From Cytophagaceae bacterium (lineage in GTDB: Bacteria > Bacteroidota > Bacteroidia > Cytophagales > Spirosomataceae), in contig JAGOAA010000007.1 of the NCBI GenBank assembly GCA_017984215.1, forward strand, positions 1 through 64,000: DNA of 64,000 bases, in the 5' to 3' direction. The translations under genes were made by a program, and so were the position numbers. How positions within the stretch are numbered: position 1 is the stretch's first letter; each line of letters starts with the position of its first letter. This document shows positions 1 through 7,159 of this stretch, piece after piece. The notes beneath the pieces were generated by a model. That model saw only the letters and a list, made by a program, of their open reading frames with translations, did no database searches and was not told the origin of the DNA.

Positions 1-2
1 AA

Positions 3-182
3 GGCGGAGGTACCATTCCGAATTTAACCTATTCGAAACCTGAAATCATGAATATGATTGATGATATCGTTCGTAAGGGGATTTTCTTGCCAAAGGGTAT
101 GCCAAATTTTGGGAATCGTTTTACGGCCCAACAAGTGAAAAATATTCAACAGTATATTTATTCGGAAGCGCAGAAAAAATAA
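3..182 (+). CDS. C-terminal end of a cytochrome c domain, probably a PQQ-dependent dehydrogenase (partial)
   Basis: These are the last 59 codons of a gene that begins before the window; the frame is open from the first complete codon and stops at TAA. The peptide has a GGGTIPNL stretch, a KGMPNFG stretch and a closing helix TAQQVKNIQQYIYS. That is the layout of the C-terminal cytochrome c lobe of quinoprotein alcohol dehydrogenases, where the Met of KGMP is the distal haem ligand. The CXXCH and the propeller would lie upstream, so the full enzyme is an inference. A terminator hairpin follows 25 nt after the stop. Confidence 0.6.
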   Translation, partial: GGGTIPNLTYSKPEIMNMIDDIVRKGIFLPKGMPNFGNRFTAQQVKNIQQYIYSEAQKK

Positions 183-206
183 AAAAATCAGGTAGTTGAT
201 AATCGT

Positions 207-234
207 AAAAAAGGGGATTTCGGTCTCCTTTTTT
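207..234 (+). terminator. Terminator after the partial cytochrome gene
   Basis: An A6GGGGA / TCTCC-T6 hairpin with a TTTCGG loop sits between the partial gene and the repeat at 241. It is the first half of a composite repeat found again at 763 and 2204. Confidence 0.6.
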
Positions 235-240
235 CTACTA

Positions 241-272
241 CCTTTGGCAAACCTGAGGAGGATTGCCAAAGG
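241..272 (+). repeat. Hairpin repeat, copy 1
   Basis: Arms CCTTTGGCAA and TTGCCAAAGG enclose the loop ACCTGAGGAGGA. The element continues with TTAAGTGGGGGA, which copies 2 and 3 share with one or two changes. It lies in a non-coding gap. Confidence 0.85.
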
Positions 273-301
273 TTAAGTGGGGGAGCACTAAATAAAAATT
301 C

Positions 302-751
302 ATGTCAAAAATCAAAAGCACGCTTGTGCTAACAGCAGCGTTGTTATCCATCAGTTTTCTAAGTCTAGCGCAGAAGCGGAATCTAACTTTATCCCTCATG
401 CCGGATACCTATGCGGTTTGTCGGCTAGCGCCCGATGCCAAAGTTCCAGAATGGGCTTATCAGGGTAGCTTTTATTCCATCGCAAAAACGAGTGACGAGT
501 TATCGATCGTGGTCGATCAGCGCTATGCACCGGCAGGAATTAAGAAGGCTGAAAATTGGAAGGGTTTCAAAGTAGAAGGTCCGCTTGATTTTTCGTTGAC
601 GGGTATTTTAGCTGCTTTGTCAAAGACCTTAGCAGATAACCAAATTCCGCTGTTTTCCATCAGCACCTTTGATACAGACTATATTTTAGTTGAAAGCAAA
701 TACTACGAAAAGGCGACGCGCGTACTTGCGCTGGAGAATAATTTCAAGTAG
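302..751 (+). CDS. Secreted ACT-domain (CASTOR-like) protein
   Basis: The product has 149 residues. Residues 1-24 form a typical Bacteroidota signal peptide ending in LAQ. The remainder (about 28-145) reads like the stand-alone ACT_7/CASTOR-type amino-acid-binding family: LTLSLMPDTYAVCRL at the start, an NWKGFKVEGPLDFSLTGI centre and FSISTFDTDYILV at the end. Members of that family are normally small cytoplasmic proteins beginning near the LTLSL segment, and here no ATG lies next to that point, so the signal peptide seems to be a true part of the gene. It is a single gene between two composite repeats. The ligand is unknown. Confidence 0.75.
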   Translation: MSKIKSTLVLTAALLSISFLSLAQKRNLTLSLMPDTYAVCRLAPDAKVPEWAYQGSFYSIAKTSDELSIVVDQRYAPAGIKKAENWKGFKVEGPLDFSLTGILAALSKTLADNQIPLFSISTFDTDYILVESKYYEKATRVLALENNFK

Positions 752-762
752 TTGATAAAATG

Positions 763-790
763 AAAAAGGAGGACATTTGTCCTCCTTTTT
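763..790. terminator. Bidirectional terminator between converging genes
   Basis: A perfect 12-bp stem, AAAAAGGAGGAC with GTCCTCCTTTTT and loop ATTT, has A and T tracts on both sides. It can end both the ACT gene (+) and the serine hydrolase gene (-). Confidence 0.85.
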
Positions 791-796
791 CAGCTA

Positions 797-828
797 CCTT
801 TGGCAAACCTGAGGAGGATTGCCAAAGG
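797..828 (+). repeat. Hairpin repeat, copy 2
   Basis: This copy is identical to copy 1 over its 32 nt core and is followed by TTAAGCGGGGGA. It lies between the terminator and the end of the serine hydrolase gene. Confidence 0.85.
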
Positions 829-841
829 TTAAGCGGGGGAT

Positions 842-2161
842 TTATTTCGCGATACTTCCCCACACTAAATGCCTAAATTTCTCATTGAACCGTGTAGGTT
901 CAGGTGCAATTTGTAGGAATACCATCCCAATCATATCTTCCTTGCGGTCGATCCAAAATTGTGTTCCAAAGTAGCCTTTCCAGAAATAAGAACCCGCCGA
1001 AATAGTTTCAAACTTCGCTTGCTCTTCTGGATATACATAAACTGTTACGCCTGCCTTGAATTGCGATCGGCCCGTGACACCTTTGGCAACACCATCCGTG
1101 GTAGCTACGTCGAATAGCGGTTTTTCGATCATTTCGACGGTCTTCTTGCTCAAGATACGAGCGCCATCCAACTCGCCATAATTCAAGAGCATTTGGAAGA
1201 AACGGGCATAATCGTCTACATTACTAACGACGTCCGTTCCACCCATGGCCAATGATGTATTTGTATTTTTATAGTAGTCCATCGACATGTCCGCCGAAAA
1301 CCCTAATAATTTCTTGCCTACTTCATCCGTGTAGACGCTCTTTTTCCCCGACTTGTCTTGTGTATAAACTTGGGACATGTTTTTCCATTCGTTTGGCGTA
1401 ACACCCACAAATGTCCGTGTCATTTTTAAGGGCATAAAGATTTCTTGACGAAGGAAGTCGGCAAACGTGCGGCCATCCAATACTTCAACCACGCGACCTA
1501 ATACCTCGAGGTTCATGCCATAGGTCCAGCTCTCACCGGGTTCGTGTACTAGTGGTAATTTTGCCGTGCTGCGAATGATTTCAGCGAGAGTGAGTTTGGT
1601 ATCACCCTTTGGAAAAGCAATCGTAACGCCCGCATTCAAATACCCTTCGCGGCCTAGGCTTGAGAAGGGAGGATAGGCAATGCCCGACGTATGTGTAAAT
1701 ACGTGCTTCATTAAGATTTTGTTTTTGGCAGGACGGGTGATGAATTGATGTTTCAGTGTATTATATCCCACCAAAATTTGCATGTTGGCAAACTCAGGCA
1801 ATATCGTCTCTAGCGGCGTATCCATCGTAAATAGTCCTCTTTCGAATAATTTAAGACCCGCAACTCCGGTAATAATTTTAGTCATACTGGCCATCCGAAA
1901 CAGATGGTCGGTGCGCATCGCTTCCCCCGTCTCAAGATTCGCTTTGCCAAAGGCCTTTTTGTAAGCAACTTTTCCATGGCGGACAATCATACCAATGGAT
2001 CCTGGGATGTGCTGTTTTTCAGATTCTTTCGCCATGAAGGCATCAATGCGCGCAAGACCTTCTTTTGATAAACCGAGTTGGGCCGGGTCTCCCGCGGGCA
2101 AGTTTTGTGCAAAACTGCCGAAGGAAATGAGTGCAACGGCGAGGTAAATAATGTGTTTCAT
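842..2161 (-). CDS. Exported serine hydrolase of the beta-lactamase class C / EstB family
   Basis: The product has 439 residues with a signal peptide at 1-19 (ending FAQ). The catalytic SxxK is S92-M-T-K95 in FRMASMTKIITG. The second conserved region, PGESWTYGMNLEVLGRVVE, carries the tyrosine (Y214) seen in EstB-type esterases. Length and domain order fit the PF00144 family, whose members hydrolyse esters, amides or peptides in the periplasm; the substrate cannot be read from sequence. It is a single gene on the minus strand, with composite repeats on both sides. Confidence 0.9.
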   Translation of the reverse strand: MKHIIYLAVALISFGSFAQNLPAGDPAQLGLSKEGLARIDAFMAKESEKQHIPGSIGMIVRHGKVAYKKAFGKANLETGEAMRTDHLFRMASMTKIITGVAGLKLFERGLFTMDTPLETILPEFANMQILVGYNTLKHQFITRPAKNKILMKHVFTHTSGIAYPPFSSLGREGYLNAGVTIAFPKGDTKLTLAEIIRSTAKLPLVHEPGESWTYGMNLEVLGRVVEVLDGRTFADFLRQEIFMPLKMTRTFVGVTPNEWKNMSQVYTQDKSGKKSVYTDEVGKKLLGFSADMSMDYYKNTNTSLAMGGTDVVSNVDDYARFFQMLLNYGELDGARILSKKTVEMIEKPLFDVATTDGVAKGVTGRSQFKAGVTVYVYPEEQAKFETISAGSYFWKGYFGTQFWIDRKEDMIGMVFLQIAPEPTRFNEKFRHLVWGSIAK

Positions 2162-2203
2162 CGGATGGCGTAATTTTGGTTAATCAAGATACTGATTTTA
2201 TAA

Positions 2204-2231
2204 AAAAAGGAAGACGTTTGTCCTCCTTTTT
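2204..2231. terminator. Terminator after the NTF2-like lipoprotein gene
   Basis: AAAAAGGAAGAC pairs with GTCCTCCTTTTT around a GTTT loop with one A-C mismatch. It is nearly the same as the hairpin at 763 and also belongs to a composite repeat. Confidence 0.75.
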
Positions 2232-2237
2232 CAACTA

Positions 2238-2269
2238 CCTTTGGCAAACCTGATGAGGATTGCCAAAGG
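2238..2269 (+). repeat. Hairpin repeat, copy 3
   Basis: Arms are identical to copies 1 and 2, with one loop change (GATGAGG for GAGGAGG). It is followed by TTAAGTGGGGGG next to the stop of the neighbouring gene. Confidence 0.85.
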
Positions 2270-2290
2270 TTAAGTGGGGGGGAAATAGAA

Positions 2291-2791
2291 TTATTGCATG
2301 ATTTCGCTAATCTTTTTCGTGTCATATCGTAACCATTCAACCACTTGCTTGCCGTCCTTTATTCCATCAACGGAGTGGATGATAACTTTCACCGATTTGT
2401 CTCCTCGGGTCATAGTAAACCAAGCGTATGCATATACGAAGTGGTCGGCATCAAAATAGCCCGGCTTGTTGTAAATCGTTTCGGTGATTTCTCCGATTTT
2501 ATCTAATTTCATGGTGATGCCTTTGGCTTTCATGTTGGCAAACATAGCTACGTTTTGGTCCAACGTAATGGTATCTGCATTGTCATAAAAGACAGCGTCT
2601 TCTGAATAAGTTGCTCGGTATGTTGCTGAATCTCCATCACTTAGCGCCTGCATGGATTTCTTCGTTAATTCAATGTTTTCAGATTTGTCTATGACATAGC
2701 CGACAGCCCCTTCAGGCATTGCACTTTCTTGCTTCGAGCAAGACATCATTCCACCTGCGATTACGCAAGCGATTAGCATTAATTTTTTCAT
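2291..2791 (-). CDS. NTF2/SnoaL-like lipoprotein
   Basis: The start is placed at the ATG at 2789-2791 because it opens a compact lipoprotein signal, MKKLMLIACVIAGGMMSC; the longer frame lies across the upstream terminator. The 166-residue product then has one domain with ENIELTKKSMQALSDGDSAT and YSEDAVFYDNAD, the opening helix and strand pattern of SnoaL-like (NTF2 fold) proteins. No catalytic residues can be named. It lies downstream of a same-strand secreted protein but a terminator separates them. Confidence 0.75.
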   Translation of the reverse strand: MKKLMLIACVIAGGMMSCSKQESAMPEGAVGYVIDKSENIELTKKSMQALSDGDSATYRATYSEDAVFYDNADTITLDQNVAMFANMKAKGITMKLDKIGEITETIYNKPGYFDADHFVYAYAWFTMTRGDKSVKVIIHSVDGIKDGKQVVEWLRYDTKKISEIMQ

Positions 2792-2805
2792 GATTTGTGG
2801 GGTTA

Positions 2806-2833
2806 AAAAAAAGGCCAACTCACCGAGTTGGCC
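2806..2833 (-). terminator. Terminator of the 2845-3636 gene
   Basis: Read on the minus strand, GGCCAACTC-GGT-GAGTTGGCC is followed by a T tract. The 9-bp stem is perfect. Confidence 0.9.
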
Positions 2834-2844
2834 TGATATTAGAA

Positions 2845-3636
2845 CTAGTTGAATGTACCTACTGCGTATTTTAATAATACCGATTGGTTGATTTTACGTA
2901 ATGAATCCGCTTTTTTAAGGTATTGGTCTACCGTCAAATTCATATATTTCTTCGCACCATTGATGTATGATGGGCTAGAATCTTCATCAAGCTTAGACAA
3001 GTCTTTGAAGAAAGTAATTGTGGTAAATTGGCCCGTGCCATCGTCAGACATAGGTGCTAAATGTTGCCATAATGCCCATTCTTGAATATTTCCAGCCTTA
3101 ATACGATCCATGTGAATGGCCTTTACTTGCTTTTCGAAATCGATGTAGGCAAAATAGTTTGTTGTCGTTGTCTTCATGGTTTCCATTAAAACCACTGAAT
3201 TCATATCATTCGAGCTACCTGTGTATTCGATAGCTTTTGTGATTTTATTACGCATAACAGATTGAACTTTATCGGTCTCTTCAAGAATTGTATACATGCT
3301 TGGATCTTCCTTAACTAGCGCATTAAACATATCCATCGGATATTCAGTGATTTTATTCAAGTCATACGATGCATTCATAGATACATAATCGTAATCAACA
3401 GACTCAGATTTGTATTCATTTAAAATCTTATATGCAGCCCAACCTGTGATTAATCCGGCTGCTTTGCGTTTTTCTTGAATAACTTTCCAACGCTTTTCGA
3501 GTGCCATTGCCTCATCGATGGTGTGACCTGGCTTCAATTTGTGAAACGCTATGTTGATGTAAATGGGTTTGTTTTGTGCGAATGTGCTCGCAGTGATTGC
3601 AAAGATTGCAAGGAATAATAAGGTAAGTTTTTTCAT
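2845..3636 (-). CDS. Secreted protein of unknown function
   Basis: The product has 263 residues with a clear signal peptide, MKKLTLLFLAIFAITASTFAQ. I do not recognise a family with certainty. The mature part has two similar halves, each opening with a strand and then a helix rich in Lys and Glu (INIAFHKLKPGHTIDEA and NYFAYIDFEKQVKAIHMDRI), which could be two ferredoxin-like (dimeric alpha/beta barrel) units; this is inference. It stands among NTF2-like exported proteins on the same strand, each closed by its own terminator. Confidence 0.7.
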   Translation of the reverse strand: MKKLTLLFLAIFAITASTFAQNKPIYINIAFHKLKPGHTIDEAMALEKRWKVIQEKRKAAGLITGWAAYKILNEYKSESVDYDYVSMNASYDLNKITEYPMDMFNALVKEDPSMYTILEETDKVQSVMRNKITKAIEYTGSSNDMNSVVLMETMKTTTTNYFAYIDFEKQVKAIHMDRIKAGNIQEWALWQHLAPMSDDGTGQFTTITFFKDLSKLDEDSSPSYINGAKKYMNLTVDQYLKKADSLRKINQSVLLKYAVGTFN

Positions 3637-3650
3637 GGTTATTTGGGTTT

Positions 3651-3683
3651 AAAAAATTGTCCGTGTGCGATATGCACACGGAC
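3651..3683 (-). terminator. Terminator of the 3693-4604 gene
   Basis: GTCCGTGTGC and GCACACGGAC form a perfect 10-bp stem around GATAT. On the minus strand it is followed by a T run. Confidence 0.9.
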
Positions 3684-3692
3684 TAAATCAAT

Positions 3693-4604
3693 TTATTTTT
3701 TTGTTTTTTCTCTTGCAAATTGAGTAATAGAATCAATTTTGCCAGCTAAGTTGAAGCCAAATAATTCCACCAATTCTTTATCCCAAACAGTACCGTCTTT
3801 CAAGACACGCTTCTCTGATGAGTATACCAAAATGCCAGACGCAGGGTCTGTATTTGTCAATTTAAAAGGTAGAATTAAGCCTGGTTTCCAATCCAATGAT
3901 TTGTATTGAGCGAACTCCTCAGGAAGCATTGCTTTTGTTAATTTAGATTTTGTTCCGTTATAAGCTTCAATGCTTACTTCATCTGCAATAATATCAGCAA
4001 AAGCTTTCACATCCATCGCGTTCCATGCCTTCGCTAAATTTTCGATCGCAGCGACTTCACCACGGTTTGAAAATTGTAAAGATCTACCATCTGCTTCTGA
4101 TCCTGGTTTGCTTGAGATGTATTTACCTCCCGAAGTTTTACCATATTCATTTGTAGATGGTATGTTAACGTATTGTTGGAAGTTTTCAATTTTACCTGCC
4201 TTGTCGATGAAAAACAATTCAAATAAATTTAAATTTTGCTTTGATCCATTTTTGAAAACGCGTTCCTCCGTAGATTGAACCATTACGATTTCATTATTTG
4301 AACCTTGAATTTTAATTGGTAACATGGCCATTGGTTTGTTGGTCACTGATGTCAACGATGCCATGCTTTTTTTGTGATTTTCGCCATCTTTTTTAACCAT
4401 TTCGGCCGACCAAAGTGCGATTTCCGCTTCATGGTTTACAGCGTTATAAGCTTTTGTAGCTTCTAATACGGTATTCATGCTTTTATCAGAGCCTAGTTGG
4501 AAGCCTTTTCCTTCGTTTTCTCCTACGAAAACTTTTCCAACTGTTTGTGCATTCACGATAAATGCAGATGCAACAAATGCACCCAAGAGTACGATTTTTT
4601 TCAT
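3693..4604 (-). CDS. Secreted protein with two tandem NTF2-like domains
   Basis: The ATG at 4602-4604 is chosen because it starts the signal peptide MKKIVLLGAFVASAFIVNAQ; the longer frame extends into the region shared with the divergent gene. The 303-residue product shows two related halves. Each has an alanine-rich opening helix (TVLEATKAYNAVNHEAEIALW and NLAKAWNAMDVKAFADII), then ERVFKNGS or EKRVLKDGT, then ELFFIDKAGKI or ELFGFNLAGKI followed by a QxxQ- or TQF-type end. It is thus a duplicated SnoaL-like unit. No enzyme activity can be assigned. Confidence 0.75.
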   Translation of the reverse strand: MKKIVLLGAFVASAFIVNAQTVGKVFVGENEGKGFQLGSDKSMNTVLEATKAYNAVNHEAEIALWSAEMVKKDGENHKKSMASLTSVTNKPMAMLPIKIQGSNNEIVMVQSTEERVFKNGSKQNLNLFELFFIDKAGKIENFQQYVNIPSTNEYGKTSGGKYISSKPGSEADGRSLQFSNRGEVAAIENLAKAWNAMDVKAFADIIADEVSIEAYNGTKSKLTKAMLPEEFAQYKSLDWKPGLILPFKLTNTDPASGILVYSSEKRVLKDGTVWDKELVELFGFNLAGKIDSITQFAREKTKK

Positions 4605-4748
4605 GTGTTTTTTGATTTTTAAAATTGTGTAAGCAAGAAAGTAAGATTGATTCTCTAATCGAATAATTTGGATGGGCACTTTGTCCCCTTTTGCATTTTT
4701 GGGAACAGATTAGATGCGTGATTGGGTAAGTACTGGGTGGGTAATGGC

Positions 4749-4756
4749 TACTTTTG
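4749..4756 (+). promoter_or_regulatory. Bacteroidota -7 box for the SnoaL lipoprotein
   Basis: TACTTTTG matches the TAnnTTTG consensus and ends 21 nt before the ATG at 4778. The -33 region is poor (TTGG at a longer spacing). Confidence 0.45.
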
Positions 4757-4777
4757 ATCATTAACCAATAAAACGAA

Positions 4778-5260
4778 ATGAAAAATATCTTAATGCTTTT
4801 GGTTGCGGCGGGAACATTGTTTTCTTGCACGACACAAAGTGAACAAAATGAAAAAATCGCTGCTGAAAATATCGCGTTTTATTCGCGCGTTTGGGAGGTA
4901 GCCATCAACGAAGGACGAACCAATATTTTGGATACCGCTTATGCAGAAAATGTGGTTTTGCATACGGTCCCAGAAACCAAGGGGAAGGCAGCTGCCAAAG
5001 CCTATTATGACAATTATGTAACCGGCTTTTCAGACCGCGAATTCATTATCAAAGAAACTTTTGCTTCCGGAAACAAGCTTGTTAAATACTGGCAATTTAA
5101 AGGAAAACATACAGGGAACTTTTTTGGTATTCCTGCGACTGGAAAATCTGTGGATGTGATAGGTTGTACGATTGCAACCATCATCGGTGGTAAAATTACG
5201 GAAGAGCAAGATTTCTTCGATAACCTAGCGTTTTTCAAACAACTCGGGATCCAACCTTAA
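4778..5260 (+). CDS. SnoaL-like (ester cyclase-type) lipoprotein
   Basis: The product has 160 residues with the lipoprotein signal MKNILMLLVAAGTLFSC. The rest is a single SnoaL domain: NEGRTNILDTAYAENVVLHT, then GKAAAKAYYDNYVTGFSD, then FKGKHTGNFFGIPATGKSVDV and GKITEEQDFFDNLAFFKQLG. This is the pattern of the polyketide-cyclase SnoaL family (PF07366), in which the HxGxFxGxPxTGK segment is conserved. The periplasmic or membrane location and the substrate are unknown. It is divergent from the two-domain NTF2 gene at 3693-4604. Confidence 0.85.
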   Translation: MKNILMLLVAAGTLFSCTTQSEQNEKIAAENIAFYSRVWEVAINEGRTNILDTAYAENVVLHTVPETKGKAAAKAYYDNYVTGFSDREFIIKETFASGNKLVKYWQFKGKHTGNFFGIPATGKSVDVIGCTIATIIGGKITEEQDFFDNLAFFKQLGIQP

Positions 5261-5285
5261 TATTAGATGAAGTAGGTAATGCAGA

Positions 5286-5317
5286 AAGCCTTTTGCTAGT
5301 TAGCAGAGGGCTTTTTT
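5286..5317. terminator. Bidirectional terminator between converging genes
   Basis: A 13-bp stem (AAGCCTTTTGCTA with TAGCAGAGGGCTT, two G-T pairs) is followed by T6. The stop codon of the minus-strand AraC gene lies inside the hairpin. Confidence 0.8.
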
Positions 5318-6492
5318 GATTTAATGAAGGCAGAAGGTGTAACGCCTTGTCTACTCTTGAATGCGTCAATGAATTTTGATCGTGATTGAAATCCAGCTGC
5401 AGCTGACATCGCCTCAATCGTATAGACTTTCGCGTGACCAGCCTCGATGAGTTGGACCACATATTCAATTCGTTTGTCATTTTTCCATTCCCCAAAGGTT
5501 TTATTCAGGTCATTGTTGAAATATGCCGAAAGGTTTCGCTCGGGTACCTTCAAGTCAAAAGACATTTGAGATAAAGTGAAATCCTTTTTGATAAACGGAG
5601 CATCTTTGAGGTATTCAATTAATTGCATCTCAAACTCCGAGGTGTTTTCAAGTGCTTTTACTTGTTTGGCAAAGCTAGATTTGATTTTCTGGTATGTTGA
5701 TGCGGAATCTAAATCCAACGAATAGGAAATGTTTCCGTAGAGGATATTGGGGAACAGAAATAAGAAAAAGTTTTGGATAAAAAATCCTCCACCACAAATC
5801 CGGAAGAAATGTTCTTCGCTAAATATACTTTGGGATGAGATACCCAGAAAATAAACGGGCTTAAAATACAAGGTGATCATGTGGCCCAAACTCGTACTCG
5901 CAATGACGACTTGAAGGGTGATTAATGTGAAGAACCAGCGCTGAATGATGGGATGGTTCGTCGGTATACTTCCATATTTTTGTAGTAACATGTGTTTATT
6001 CCAAAAGAAATAACCAATCGATAGGATCGCATACAAAATGACATGGATGGATCTGCCATAAAGTAATTGCTCAAAGGTGACCCAGTTGAAGTTTAAGCTG
6101 TAATCTTCGGTAAAATTGACGATTTGATGTGCTATTTCTGTTTTAACTTCCAGGGGTAGTCGCGTAAAGGGCAAGGTAGCAAAGCCAACAAAAATGGCGG
6201 GGATTAAATGTAAAGCATCTGTCCAGCTAAAAGATTTATTTTCTGAAACGGTGTGTTTAACGTAATAGAACAGGGTTGGGCCTAGTAAGAAGGAGAGTGG
6301 CAAGAAATGCACAAAGCAAATGCCTTCCCAAAACTCCATTTTACTGTAATGCAAGCCGAAATAGACCATCACAACGAGGTTGCAGCACAAGAAAAAGAGT
6401 GCTAAAAAGATGTTTGACCTGTTTAATGAACTAAGGTAGTACAACAGGATAAACGATGTGAAGATGCCGAACACGGGCGCAAGTATTTCCAA
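5296..6492 (-). CDS. Membrane-anchored AraC-family transcriptional regulator
   Basis: The product has 398 residues. About 1-245 hold seven or so hydrophobic segments (for example FGIFTSFILLYYL and FLALFFLCCNLVVMVYFGL). About 290-395 form an AraC-type double helix-turn-helix domain, with FTLSQMSFDLKVPERNLSAYFN and IEAMSAAAGFQSRSKFIDAFK as the two recognition units. This 7TM-AraC architecture is common in Bacteroidota and suggests that a membrane signal controls DNA binding; the ligand is unknown. The only start available near the first membrane segment is TTG at 6490-6492. A target among the nearby secreted-protein genes is possible but not shown. Confidence 0.9.
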   Translation of the reverse strand: MEILAPVFGIFTSFILLYYLSSLNRSNIFLALFFLCCNLVVMVYFGLHYSKMEFWEGICFVHFLPLSFLLGPTLFYYVKHTVSENKSFSWTDALHLIPAIFVGFATLPFTRLPLEVKTEIAHQIVNFTEDYSLNFNWVTFEQLLYGRSIHVILYAILSIGYFFWNKHMLLQKYGSIPTNHPIIQRWFFTLITLQVVIASTSLGHMITLYFKPVYFLGISSQSIFSEEHFFRICGGGFFIQNFFLFLFPNILYGNISYSLDLDSASTYQKIKSSFAKQVKALENTSEFEMQLIEYLKDAPFIKKDFTLSQMSFDLKVPERNLSAYFNNDLNKTFGEWKNDKRIEYVVQLIEAGHAKVYTIEAMSAAAGFQSRSKFIDAFKSRQGVTPSAFIKSKKPSAN

Positions 6493-6605
6493 ATGGCTAA
6501 GTTAATTGGAAACAAGTTAACAAAATTGCACTGATTTGTCATGAACCCTGTGTAAAGCTTTGTGCATTTACGCAGTATAATAAGATCTTACTGCCGTTCA
6601 TTGTT

Positions 6606-6638
6606 AGCTTTGGCAAACCTTGGAGGATTGCTAAAGCT
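6606..6638 (+). repeat. Hairpin repeat, copy 4
   Basis: AGCTTTGGCAA and TTGCTAAAGCT enclose ACCTTGGAGGA. The outer base pairs differ from copies 1-3 but the core is the same. It overlaps the stop codon of the 6637-6954 gene. Confidence 0.75.
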
Positions 6639-6954
6639 AGGCTGGATCTATCGCAAAACAGCTATTGGCTGAAAATCCGATCCAGTCCACTGTCCAGAGG
6701 GCTCCCTGAAGTGAGCTTATGATCACATAATCGGTCGTTTCTTGTTCATTATATGCTAATCCTTTGGAATTGATTATGCTTTCGAAATGCGCAAGGTCAT
6801 TCCAGTTCATGCAGCCAAATCGGATCAATTCCTCGTCTTCACGTAATGATTGATTCGGAAGGTCTTTACGGTATTGTTCGACGCCTCCTTGGTATTTTGA
6901 CGCTAAGGTACTTTTGCGTACCACTAAATTGATAAATTCGAGTTCGATTGCCAT
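6637..6954 (-). CDS. Conserved small protein of unknown function
   Basis: The product has 105 residues without signal peptide or membrane segment. MAIELEFINLVV at the start and a late Trp-Asp-Trp region (ALWTVDWIGF) resemble a small, widespread family of cytoplasmic hypothetical proteins. The frame has normal amino-acid composition and ends inside hairpin repeat copy 4. I know no function for it. It is a lone gene between the AraC regulator and ftsW. Confidence 0.65.
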   Translation of the reverse strand: MAIELEFINLVVRKSTLASKYQGGVEQYRKDLPNQSLREDEELIRFGCMNWNDLAHFESIINSKGLAYNEQETTDYVIISSLQGALWTVDWIGFSANSCFAIDPA

Positions 6955-7135
6955 GGGGTAAAATTAGTCAGGTTTCGAATACATTTGACAGATAGCTATT
7001 TTGGTAAATTGTCATTTTGAAATTGCTTTAGTGCTCTGTTAATCAATGATTTGAGGGGCTAGATTGTGCGTATTTGAGACTAAAAGTGTCACTCTTTTTT
7101 TTGGTAACTAACCCGTTTCATGTAAGGATTTTGCA

Positions 7136-7147
7136 GCTTTACATTCG
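7136..7147 (+). promoter_or_regulatory. Possible -7 region of the ftsW-like gene
   Basis: TACATTCG (7140-7147) differs from TAnnTTTG at one base. A TTTC lies about 20 nt upstream in the -33 position. The untranslated leader would be only a few nt. Confidence 0.3.
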
Positions 7148-7159
7148 CAAAAAAAATCC

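Noticed and set aside
24-269. 81-residue minus-strand frame at the window start
   Set aside because: It runs opposite the end of the cytochrome gene and through a terminator and repeat.
2158-2340. 60-residue minus-strand frame
   Set aside because: It covers a terminator and a hairpin repeat and overlaps the end of the NTF2-like gene; no family features.
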